64,000 bases of DNA from Undaria pinnatifida (Eukaryota; Sar; Phaeophyceae; Laminariales; Alariaceae), in contig JABAKD010000020.1 in the NCBI GenBank assembly GCA_012845835.1, forward strand, positions 19,699,606 to 19,763,605, in the 5' to 3' direction. Under the pieces are notes generated by a model. It was not told where the DNA came from. It searched no databases and saw only the letters and a program-made list of their open reading frames with translations. The translations under genes were made by a program, and so were the position numbers. Below are positions 36,998 to 46,000 of this stretch, in pieces. How positions within the stretch are numbered: position 1 is the first letter of the stretch; the number at the start of each line of letters is the position of its first letter.

Positions 36998-37224
36998 TTA
37001 TTATTTTTGCCCTCCGACAATATAGCGTAGATGCCTTTCCGATATAAATCGAATATCCTTCCTTAAGGCAGCAGTAGCACCTAATATGAAGTCGAATGAT
37101 CGCACCATAATGCAGTGGTATCTTCCGCCAACCATTCGCCCATTTCCTTTCCCCACATCTTCTCCTTTTATCTACTATTCCCTTTCCCTATATATACCTG
37201 GTATGTTACAGCTGGGAGTCTACC

Positions 37225-38208
37225 TCAATCCTCATCAACATTGCCACCCCAGGCCAGTGGCCTTAGTCCTCCCGATTCTTCCTCCCTTCCCCTCGCGGCC
37301 TGACGATCCCTCAGAAATAGTCTATATCGATGAACTCTGCGCGAAATCGCGACCTGAGTGGTCACAGAGATGATTTGGAATAGTCGCTCCTTGCACACGC
37401 CTTTCCGCTCTAGGGACGATGCGTCCGTCCCTCCAACGATGCTTGCCGCTACCTGATCTATCAGGTCGCTGCCTTCTTTACCGAGGCGCCCAAAGCTTTC
37501 CACCGCGAGGGTGGCGAGTTTGTAGCTGCGTTCGTCGAAGGACACCTGTCCCGGACGAGCGTAGTGGTTGCGCTTGCGCGCCTCGGAAGTGGAAGCCGCT
37601 GATCCGTTTCGATCCGCGCTTCCTGCCCGCATGTGGACCCCTGCTTGTGGGTCCGCATACGTCACGTCGAGGAGTATCGACTTGTCGCGATACTCCGGTG
37701 CCGTAGCATCTCTTAGTCCACCTGCCTCAATCACGATGTCCATTCGCAAATCCCTGTCTGCGTGGAACGGGGCTCCGCTTTCCACCTGGTGGCGGACGGA
37801 CATGCTCTTAAGGGTGCGGGAGAGCGCGTGCACGAGGGGTTGGTGCTGGTTCACTTGCGCGCCCGCTCGATGACACAATCGCGCATGCCGCGTATTAACC
37901 TCCGCTTCACCGCAGCATGGGCATCTCGCCGCGAGGAATTCTTCTATCCCCAGAAATCTCTTCCCCGCAGTCACGAACTCTGATGCAGGGATGGTTCTAG
38001 CTGAGTCTACAGGTCTCGCCCTTAGGAAGGCGGTAGCCCCTGATCCCGATTGACTCCGTTGCCGGGCCCTGGCCAAGTCTCGTGTCTCCTTCTCGCCTTG
38101 AGATTCGCTTGTGTCTCGCTGGGGCCTCGTCTCAGGGAGCTGGTCCAGCGAAGAGACGTACCTCTCATAACGTACTCGGTTTACCAGTTTACCCAGTCTA
38201 TGCTGCGC
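37225..38208 (-). CDS. Retrotransposon C-terminal zinc finger and restriction-like endonuclease
   Basis: Second half of the retrotransposon protein, in a different frame from the RT. The frame is open from 38208 and overlaps the end of the RT frame by 28 bases; no ATG marks its start, so it is a continuation rather than a separate gene. It carries C-x2-C-x8-H-x3-C (CPCC...RHARLC), the finger typical of R2-like elements, then DLRMDIVIEAGG and KSILLDVTYADP, which fit the Asp...Lys...Asp core of restriction-like endonucleases that nick target DNA for target-primed reverse transcription. The tail is basic. A -1 (or +2) change somewhere in 38181-38208 would join the two frames; I see no canonical slippery heptamer there, so a mutation is more likely than programmed frameshifting. 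Confidence 0.75.
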   Translation of the reverse strand, partial: AQHRLGKLVNRVRYERYVSSLDQLPETRPQRDTSESQGEKETRDLARARQRSQSGSGATAFLRARPVDSARTIPASEFVTAGKRFLGIEEFLAARCPCCGEAEVNTRHARLCHRAGAQVNQHQPLVHALSRTLKSMSVRHQVESGAPFHADRDLRMDIVIEAGGLRDATAPEYRDKSILLDVTYADPQAGVHMRAGSADRNGSAASTSEARKRNHYARPGQVSFDERSYKLATLAVESFGRLGKEGSDLIDQVAASIVGGTDASSLERKGVCKERLFQIISVTTQVAISRRVHRYRLFLRDRQAARGREEESGGLRPLAWGGNVDED

Positions 38209-41006
38209 TTACTGGAGCTGATAGTTTCGGCGTCGTGTGCAGGCAACGCGTCTGTAATTGATCGCCCTGAGGCACCTTGTCCTCCTGCTCGGAATGCTCT
38301 GTCTCGCCAGCTTTCCGGTACGATGTTCGCCATGGCCTCCTCTGAAACCCCATGCACATCGCGCAGGTCCCTGATGCTGTTCCAGATGCGTCGCACGAGG
38401 TCAGAATCGGGCAGCTCCCTCCGGACTTTGTTCCCTATTGCGCCGGATAGATCAGCAAGCACCTCTGGCACCGTCGCCACCAAGCTCCCAACGGATGCTG
38501 ACATCCTCCGGGCTTCAGCCGACGACAGCCCAAACCCTCCGGCCCCCGTGGACAGGCTCGCCTGCGCCTGTTGATGGGGTTGCAGGGTCAACATGTTTGT
38601 CGGGCACCCGTCCACGAAGAACGATGATTCTTCTGCTGCCCCCGGGAGATCGAGCAATTTCTCCAACATCCACAAGGCGTTGCCATCTGCTTTTTTGCAT
38701 GCAGCCAGCGATAGTTCTGGGTCCATCACGCGTTCAAGGTAGGAGGTCCGCTGAACCATGGAGCCGGTGGCAATCAGGTTGGCTGATTGCTTGTCCGGCA
38801 TGCGCGACAACATCCGCGCAAGTTGCTCCGCTCCCCCGTTTCGGACTATCTCCATTGCGCTCTCCCTCACGTACTCATCTGTGCCGATGGGCACCCCCAC
38901 CACCTGAACCCCACCACGTTCAGCGATGCTGACGCCAATGCCTTCAAGAAGGGCGATTTGTTCCGGCGTAGGTACGTGCCCCTTTGGGGGCAGGGCAACC
39001 GTTTTGCTCGGGTTGATCGCAATTCCGATGTTGGACAGCTCACGCTGGAGAAAGGGTACCACTTCCACAGTATCGGGTGTGATTTCCATCATTCCGATGC
39101 TAATATCATCTAGGTAGGCGAATGCCTCTACACCTCTTGGCTCGAACTCCTCCCGTGTCCGCTTCAGCACCGGCAGGAGCGGCATGCAGAACAACGCTGG
39201 CCCCATAGCATCACCTTGTTGTACCCCGCTGGAGCAGTCGATCTTCCGCCTTTCTCCCGATTCCATCTGAAAAAACACGGGCGCAGACATCTCGCCGTAA
39301 CATTTTGCCACGAACGGTGTAAGCGCCGGTACGCAAGTGGCTGCCTCCGCTAGCATAGCAGTCCGCTTCACTGTGTTGAATGCGTTGGAGCAATCGGTGA
39401 GGATCAGCCAGTTGTTTGCCTCGTGATGTATTCTTGCGCGTAGCGCTACCTGTTCCACCCCCCCTCGTACTCCGACTCCAAACTGTCTCGCTTCACGGTT
39501 GGCCTCCTCCAGCCGTGGTCGCCACTGCCGCATGGTTCCGGCCGCAATAAGCCGCCTCCACGTCATCCCCACGCACACGGGGCGGCATTTTTCACCCAGG
39601 GCAGTGAGGTTGGATTGCAAGAAGAGCTGCCAGAATTCAGGCGGGAAGGCGTTTGGATCATCGATAATTCTTCTCCAGAAGGCTTCGATGCCAGCTCCGA
39701 ATTTTTCGCGCCCAAAACCAGTCCTGATTATTGACTGTAAGTGCGAGAATCGCAGACCGTCGCTTCCCGCGCCTGATAAGGCGTTGCGAGAATTGATTAC
39801 CTCGAGGGCCACCTGTGGGTCGAACTCTTCCTCCGGGCGCCAGTTGGGTACACTCCCTTCCTCCTGGTCGGTGGAACTTGTTGCCACCGCTGCTGCTGCA
39901 GCTTCGGAGACGCAGGCCTGGTTCTCCTCCGGGAACTTTGCTTTTACGCGCTCCCACGTTTCGTCGTTCCCCGGCGCGCGCGGTTCCGCGAGAAGGCTGC
40001 GTGCTGCCACAGTCACCCCCCCTCGATGGCGGCATGCTGATGATGCCCTCTTAAACATATCAGCGTCCGTCTCTTCTCGGGCTTGACCGATTTGCCTCAT
40101 AGATGTTCGACGGGTGTACTCCATTAACCACGGGAGCAAGAGGGTGAGGTCACCGCGTTCGGCAGACGCAAACCTCTCACGCCGTTTCATTCGGCCATCC
40201 TGCGAGTGTAGTAGAGCTGGGAGGATGTACCACAACTTGATTGACCTCAGCAGTGATTGCGGTGTCTCCGATTGTGTGGATTGACGGTGCTCTCCCAAGG
40301 CGTGATTGAGGAGGCCAAGCACATGGGTGATAAGCTTGGCGTGGGCAGTAGCCAGCCTCGGCTGCACTTTGACAACAGTGGCGAAGCGTTGTTGGAGGTC
40401 CTCAAGGGAGACATCATCGAGCGGTCCCGCAATTCCCAATGTGTTTTGGTCCCACGGATAGCAGAGGCCATCCCGGCGCTCTTCCTCGCCATCGTCAGGT
40501 CTCCCCCCGAGTCCCGCTGCCGTCACGCGTAGTCCAGGGTCGGCCTGGACTGCTGCTTCTATTGCTTCTCGTCTTCCATGGCGGACTGTGCATCCCCTTG
40601 CTCCGCAGAGAAACGACGCCTGCGCCCCGCCTCGTCTGACCGCATTCACCACGCACCGCGCATGCATTGCATGTTGACGTCCACAGGGCAACCCCACCAC
40701 TCGGTGTCCCCGAGCAATAGTTGATCTACAGCCCCCACAGCTCGTACCGCTGTGGTCGTCTGCAATGAAAGCGCGAAGATGCGTTACGCTCCCTGGTGCT
40801 GACCCTCCTCCCTCTCCGTCCCCGCCTTCTCTTTCTCCACCGCCAACCCTTCCTTCGGCAGGGGCCGAGGGAACCTCGCCGTTTCCATGTCGAGGGATTC
40901 GCCCCCGGTTCGTGGTGCCTCCTCTCCCAGTTCTCGTCGTTCGTGTTCCTCTTCCGGATCCGCGCGGTCGACCTCGTCTGCCTCTTGTGCTTCTCCCACC
41001 CTCCAC
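38181..41006 (-). CDS. Retrotransposon protein, RING-H2-like finger and reverse transcriptase
   Basis: 941 codons counted from a GTG; the frame is open further upstream, through the proposed element end, to a stop at 41094-41096, with no ATG before residue 114. Residues 1-70 are Arg/Gly-rich. Residues 90-139 show C-x2-C-x14-C-x3-H-x2-H-x2-C-x15-C-x4-C, a RING-H2-like zinc pattern. The reverse transcriptase spans about 400-730: LTDCSNAFN (first catalytic Asp, about 538), GVQQGDAMGPALF (594-606), and the active-site box YLDD at 631-634 in AYLDDISIGM, then a thumb-like region. The frame stops at 38181 where homologous elements would continue into the endonuclease. The only in-frame ATG start would remove half the finger, so either initiation is non-AUG, or the element is 5'-truncated. 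Confidence 0.85.
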   Translation of the reverse strand: MEGGRSTRGRRGRPRGSGRGTRTTRTGRGGTTNRGRIPRHGNGEVPSAPAEGRVGGGEREGGDGEGGGSAPGSVTHLRAFIADDHSGTSCGGCRSTIARGHRVVGLPCGRQHAMHARCVVNAVRRGGAQASFLCGARGCTVRHGRREAIEAAVQADPGLRVTAAGLGGRPDDGEEERRDGLCYPWDQNTLGIAGPLDDVSLEDLQQRFATVVKVQPRLATAHAKLITHVLGLLNHALGEHRQSTQSETPQSLLRSIKLWYILPALLHSQDGRMKRRERFASAERGDLTLLLPWLMEYTRRTSMRQIGQAREETDADMFKRASSACRHRGGVTVAARSLLAEPRAPGNDETWERVKAKFPEENQACVSEAAAAAVATSSTDQEEGSVPNWRPEEEFDPQVALEVINSRNALSGAGSDGLRFSHLQSIIRTGFGREKFGAGIEAFWRRIIDDPNAFPPEFWQLFLQSNLTALGEKCRPVCVGMTWRRLIAAGTMRQWRPRLEEANREARQFGVGVRGGVEQVALRARIHHEANNWLILTDCSNAFNTVKRTAMLAEAATCVPALTPFVAKCYGEMSAPVFFQMESGERRKIDCSSGVQQGDAMGPALFCMPLLPVLKRTREEFEPRGVEAFAYLDDISIGMMEITPDTVEVVPFLQRELSNIGIAINPSKTVALPPKGHVPTPEQIALLEGIGVSIAERGGVQVVGVPIGTDEYVRESAMEIVRNGGAEQLARMLSRMPDKQSANLIATGSMVQRTSYLERVMDPELSLAACKKADGNALWMLEKLLDLPGAAEESSFFVDGCPTNMLTLQPHQQAQASLSTGAGGFGLSSAEARRMSASVGSLVATVPEVLADLSGAIGNKVRRELPDSDLVRRIWNSIRDLRDVHGVSEEAMANIVPESWRDRAFRAGGQGASGRSITDALPAHDAETISSSKRSIDWVNW

Positions 41007-41053
41007 TGCACCAGTGGAAATAGACGCAGTCGCTCTCGATGTTGCTGGGGTGT

Positions 41054-41067
41054 ATAGTCTACTATTA
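41054..41067. other. Putative target-site duplication, 5' side of the retrotransposon
   Basis: Same 14-mer as at 36984-36997, directly outside the upstream end of the element. Confidence 0.5.
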
Positions 41068-41260
41068 ATAGTGATAGTCGAAGTAGTGGTAGTCTAGTAG
41101 TGGAGGTGACACTTCTGATTTGTTTGCAAACTGCTTTTTTTGTTTGCTGTTTTGGCACGTAAATAGTTGGCTCTTTAGTATTCATTCCCCCCCATCAATA
41201 GCGCGCACTGAAGAGTTCGTGCGGCGATTAACCGACGGCATTAGACAATGACATTTAACG

Positions 41261-41372
41261 TTCCTGGCGGCTTTTATTCATTGATCGTCCCTGGCGGCTT
41301 TTATTGCTTTTATTCATTGATCGTCCCTGGCGGCTTTTGTTGCTGTTATTCATTGATCGTCCCTGCCTGGCG
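41261..41372 (+). repeat. Tandem repeat, three to four units
   Basis: CGTCCCTGGCGGCTTTTATT and CATTGATCGTCCCTG recur with spacers of 0-12 bases. Confidence 0.7.
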
Positions 41373-41573
41373 GATTGTATTCGGGTTGAGTTTTCATGCG
41401 AACCGAAGGCAGGGCCACTTCCAACTCAACAACAACTGCGACAACGACAAAAAAAGCGCGAACTCAAAAACGCAAATTCATGGCATGAAATTCCAAATAG
41501 ATTGGGTGGCTCCTCACCGCCAGTCACAAAACTTTGCACCCAAAAGTATCCCCTCGCGCTATCTACCACCGTC

Positions 41574-41630
41574 GTCGTATCACTCGTTGCACGACGAATG
41601 ACGTATCACTCGTTGCACGACGAATGACCA
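41574..41630 (+). repeat. 26-bp tandem duplication
   Basis: TATCACTCGTTGCACGACG appears twice, 26 bp apart. Confidence 0.7.
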
Positions 41631-41994
41631 ATGAAACGAGAGTAGCACGTGGTGTACATAACAGGTGTCTGCTGGATGGAAAATGTTCGGGGTCAGATTG
41701 TGAGGGCAAACACGGTCGTCGCAGATCGCCTGCTGCAGCAGGCAAAATGCTCAATCGGCGATGGAAGTGGCGAGATTGCCTGAGAGGCGTTAGCGGGCTT
41801 CAGGGCCGTATATTCGAAGCACTCAACGTGTCCGACATTTTGTCCATGGCATTTCTCCCCGCCCGCCCAGAAAGCCGTTCCGTTTCGACTGAAGCCATGC
41901 CAAAAGCGATTCTACTGAACACAAACCATACGATTCCCCTGAAGAACCCATACCAAACGTTTCACACAAAAAGCAGATCACCATATGGATCCTG

Positions 41995-42225
41995 TATATA
42001 ATAAAAAATGAAAATACACTCCAGCTGTGAGATCGAAGATTTCGTCGAAACTCATCTTTGCAAGCTGTGTGTGATACTCCGATCGCGCGTATTACGAGTT
42101 GTGTGTCCTTATTAAGGATATAGGTCGGCGACTCCCCTTACAACTACAGTGTAGCTATCAGGGTCAACAGGGTGATTTTAGTCAGTTTATGCGCGGAAAC
42201 TATAAAACCCGTTTCTGAGGGTTGG
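41995..42225 (+). repeat. Dispersed repeat R1, truncated copy
   Basis: Only the AT-rich start, head and GCGGAAACTATAAAACCCG remain; the G-rich body is absent and the match ends near CGTTTCTGAGG. Confidence 0.65.
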
Positions 42226-43053
42226 ATCCTGTGTATATGTTGTCATGGTACGTTGCGCAGGAAAAATCTGTGTAGAATAGATCCGGGCGGACCCAGGAAA
42301 TAATTGTAGTATTACAGTAGTCTAGTATTAATAGTGCTGGATCGTTCAGGTCATACGGCCCTCACCCTCAACATCATAACACCATCAATAGGCCACGCAG
42401 ATCTTACAGATAGACCAGACCAGGGATATGTCTGCCTTGGAATGCAAATATCAAACGCCATTAGCAGGGACCTGAGATCTGTCCGATACATGTGTGAAAC
42501 GTTTGCACTGAATCCATACCAAGTAACAGGTACCAATTACCAGGAATAAATATTGCATTATCTTAGACTGCACACAACCAAGCAGGCCGCGTCTCGCCAA
42601 CTGAAAGCCGCTAAGCTAAGTAAGCGATACCCTGATATCACGCATACACGCATATACAAAAACTTTGTTGGCGAACAACGGACATGACACAACCAGGCGT
42701 TTCCTTCAAAGCCCGCGCACGAAAAAAATGGCGCCTGTTCCCGCTGCATCACACACACAAACCTTATCGGGGAGAGGGGGAGCATGTCAAGAGGGGGCGT
42801 GCTCATTTGTTGCTTGCCCCAGTCATTTGACCATTGACCATTCATCCATTTCGAGACAGAGCACTGTAGCATCGGGGGGGGGGGTATAATATGGGAGATT
42901 CGGGTGAATACCGGTTCCACGAGCTAGAAACTGAGTTGAAGATGCGGCGGCTCTTCAACAGGCCACTCCTACACCTTTACACGGCGACGCAACGAGGAAA
43001 AAAGTGGATTCCGTTCCCGCTGCATCATCCCCTACCTGACGGGGAAAAAAAAA
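42226..43053. other. Intergenic DNA 3' of PUS7
   Basis: No gene seen. Contains a TATTAATAG word at 42326 and a 10-base G run near 42873. Confidence 0.4.
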
Positions 43054-46000
43054 CTACGTTCGCAAGCTTGCCCCAATCTTAATGACCGCACCCTTGGGAG
43101 GCAAACTCTTAGCCTCAGCCTTGTCTCCCTCCTCAATCGCCCCTCCCTTGCCCACGCTCGCCACCGCATCTGCCCCCTCGCTCGAGGCAGCGGCAGCGGC
43201 CCCCTCCTTGCCAGGATGCTGTCCAGGTGCGAGAGCGTTAAGGCTGGTGTGGAAACTAGTGCTAGTGTCCTGCTTGGTGATTTCCCTGAGACACATCGTG
43301 GCGTAAGCTGCGGAAGGCAGCGTGAAGTGGAGGCAAAGCGCATAGTAGCGCCCTAGGGGTCTTGCAGGCTTCGCCCCGCCCTCCTGTTCCTCCGCTCCAG
43401 GAGGTACTTCGACGTTCATGGCATCGCGGGCCGTCTGTCCTTCCTTAGACTCGGGGGCTACCGGGGTGGCTTCTTTCGAAGCTAGCGGTTCTGCTTCCAT
43501 CGAAGCTAGTGGATCTGTGGGAATTGGCGCTTGGGCAAGATCAGTTTTGTCATCTCCGGTTCCAGCGGTGGCGGTAGCTGCTGCTGCGGATGCGGCTGCG
43601 GCGGCCTCCTCTCGGGCTTGCATTTCTTTCTGCTCTGCCGCGATTCTGGCATCATCGACGTCCAGAAGGTCGTCGATGTCCGTGTTGATGAGGTGGAGGG
43701 TGTGGTCGTCGTAGCGCTTCACCTCCCACTCCAAGTCCTTAGGTATCTGCACAAGCCTTTAAGAACCAACAGGCATCATTCCGTTGCATTACCGAAGCGA
43801 GGGGGAGTTTACGAGCAAGAACATGTATGTAGACGGTAAGAAATAATGCATACGGGATTGGTTAGTTAGTTGTGTTCCGTGCTTGGGGAAACGATATGGT
43901 GATGATTTCCTCACAATAACTAAATTCCCTGCATGCACTCTACCAGCTCGTGGTCTCAAAAAGGCTATTACTAAAATAAAATACTTGATGGAAGAAAAAA
44001 ATAAGTCAAATGAGTTACAGCGTTATCGCTAAATTAACAATTTTACTTGTCAAACACATTGACATCATCCTACGAGCATTTCCAACCATTAACATTAATA
44101 GTCTCCGCCCAAAAGTGGGGTTTACTCTAAAGGGGTTACGTGGCTGGTGAATGTGCAGCAAACGTACTTCCTGGCGTAAGCCAGTCACTTCACGCAATAA
44201 TGATATCGATGTAAGGCATCGTTTTCAGCGAACACCACGTGCAGTTAACTGTTATCTTGGCACATATTTCGCCACCACCAGATCCATAAAACTGTGCTTT
44301 TCCTCCTTCTCGTCACCGCTCAGAACTGGGGACTAAAAAAATACACGGCAGGTCTTGTCAGGAGCAACGTTTACGTGTTTTATGTGTACCGCGCGTAACT
44401 ACATAATTACCTTACGCAATCAAGAACTGCCTCAACGAAAGAGAGATAAATTTCGTCACGATGAAATAACCCCAAAAAAGAACTGCACCACCTTCCTTCA
44501 CGTTTTGGGGACAAACTATTCCAAATTACAGCAGAGGTGGCCTGGTTTTGCATGTAGTAGCCGGGATGGGGTGAGGGGGAGTGCCTGCTACGTGACCCCG
44601 GATCTGAGTCACGAAAGGGAGCGCGCTGGAAAAAGTAGCGCAAAGACAACATATACCATGGACAAAACGGGAAGAACGTAGTACTGTAGCAGGTAAAAGG
44701 GTAAAATACATCAAGGTGCTGAATAGACCACAACCACGTGCGGAAACAAAAGATAAAACCGGCATTCCATACCTGCGGTACGTGCCTCCCAGGGAGAAAG
44801 CTTTTTGTGACGACGAGCTGAAGCATTCCTCTGTGAGGCCCCTGTCTTCCAAAGCTTTAGTGTAGCACTCCTTCACACCGTTGGTGGGGTAGCTCACCCC
44901 AGACCTAAAACGGCAGCGAAGAAGCCGCATCAGAGTAGACGCAACAAAATTCAAGCAACGAAGCACTGTGACAAAATATCAGGGCTGTCCTCGGTAATTT
45001 TCCGTGGTTTTCGCAATCCACGGTTGGTGGTAAATGCCGCGATTCCGTGATTTTCGGAGGTTTTCGCTTACCGCGAGAGTGTGCCGTGCAAATGCCGTGG
45101 TTTCTTATTACTGTACCGCGACTGCCGTGGTTTTCGTTTACCGCGGAAGCGTGCCGTGCAAATGCCGCGGTTTCTTATTACTGTACCGCGACTGCCGTGG
45201 TTTTCGCTTACCGCGGAAGCGTGCCGTGCAAATGCCGTGATCACGAGTAACTGTGCCATTATCTACCTTGTCAGCATTTAACGCCGAAGACAGCCCTGGT
45301 TATTATAAATGTGCAATGTTAAGATCTGCTACATCTACCTCCCATCACGACTTTGTATGATACGCGTGACACGTATTCTCCGACGCGCTGTCACCGGTCT
45401 TTGACCCACAAGTCGTACGAGATACGAGTAAAATACCAATTATAGTTCATTTGATAGAGTTTTTTAGGCTGGTTTTCGTGTTTTTGTGTTTTTATACATA
45501 AAATCGCGAGAGGGCGTCGACTCGACCTTACCCTAACCCAGGCCAAGGCTTCGCCGCGTGTTTCGGAAAACTGAGACAACATATGCGGACGGACCACCTC
45601 AAAAGTCGAAATACATTTGGTACTTTATTTGGTCTGATGTTGGTTGACAACATAGCAAAGGCTACTGCTGCATCCTCCTCATAAAATAGTATCTTGTCTT
45701 GTTGCTTTCAATTCAAGACTTGCAGGGATTATGCTCAACCTTATTACTGACCAGTATTACTACCTGGTAATCGCCAGTGGACACTTGGTTGAAGAGTCCA
45801 GGCTCCAAAGACAGAAGAGCTGCGGAAGTCTATTCTTCTACGAGTATACATGTGTGCTGCGTGTTTCTTCACATTAAACTGATCCATTCATCTATGCCAT
45901 CATACTATGCCATCCACATCCAGCACAACATTCAGTGTCCGCGCCGTTGCTTCATAGGGAGACGAGCTCTCTCTGTGGTCACAGACGACGACACAGAGAT

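Larger units (their letters stand above)
36998..41053 (-). mobile_element. Non-LTR retrotransposon, RT + restriction-like endonuclease type
   Basis: A ~4.06-kb element read on the minus strand: an RT frame, then an endonuclease frame, then a ~225-nt 3' UTR ending in AAAAATAATAA. The 14-mer TAATAGTAGACTAT (minus sense) occurs just outside both proposed ends, at 41054-41067 and 36984-36997, and is taken as a target-site duplication. Both flanks are built of the same simple sequence (GACTATCACTAT / ATTAATAG), so the duplication could be a feature of the repeat. RT followed by a C-terminal CCHC finger and PD-(D/E)xK-like endonuclease is the R2/CRE/NeSL architecture (known); such elements are often site-specific. 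No LTR, integrase or RNase H was seen. The element carries one frame break and is probably inactive unless the break is recoded. Confidence 0.8.
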
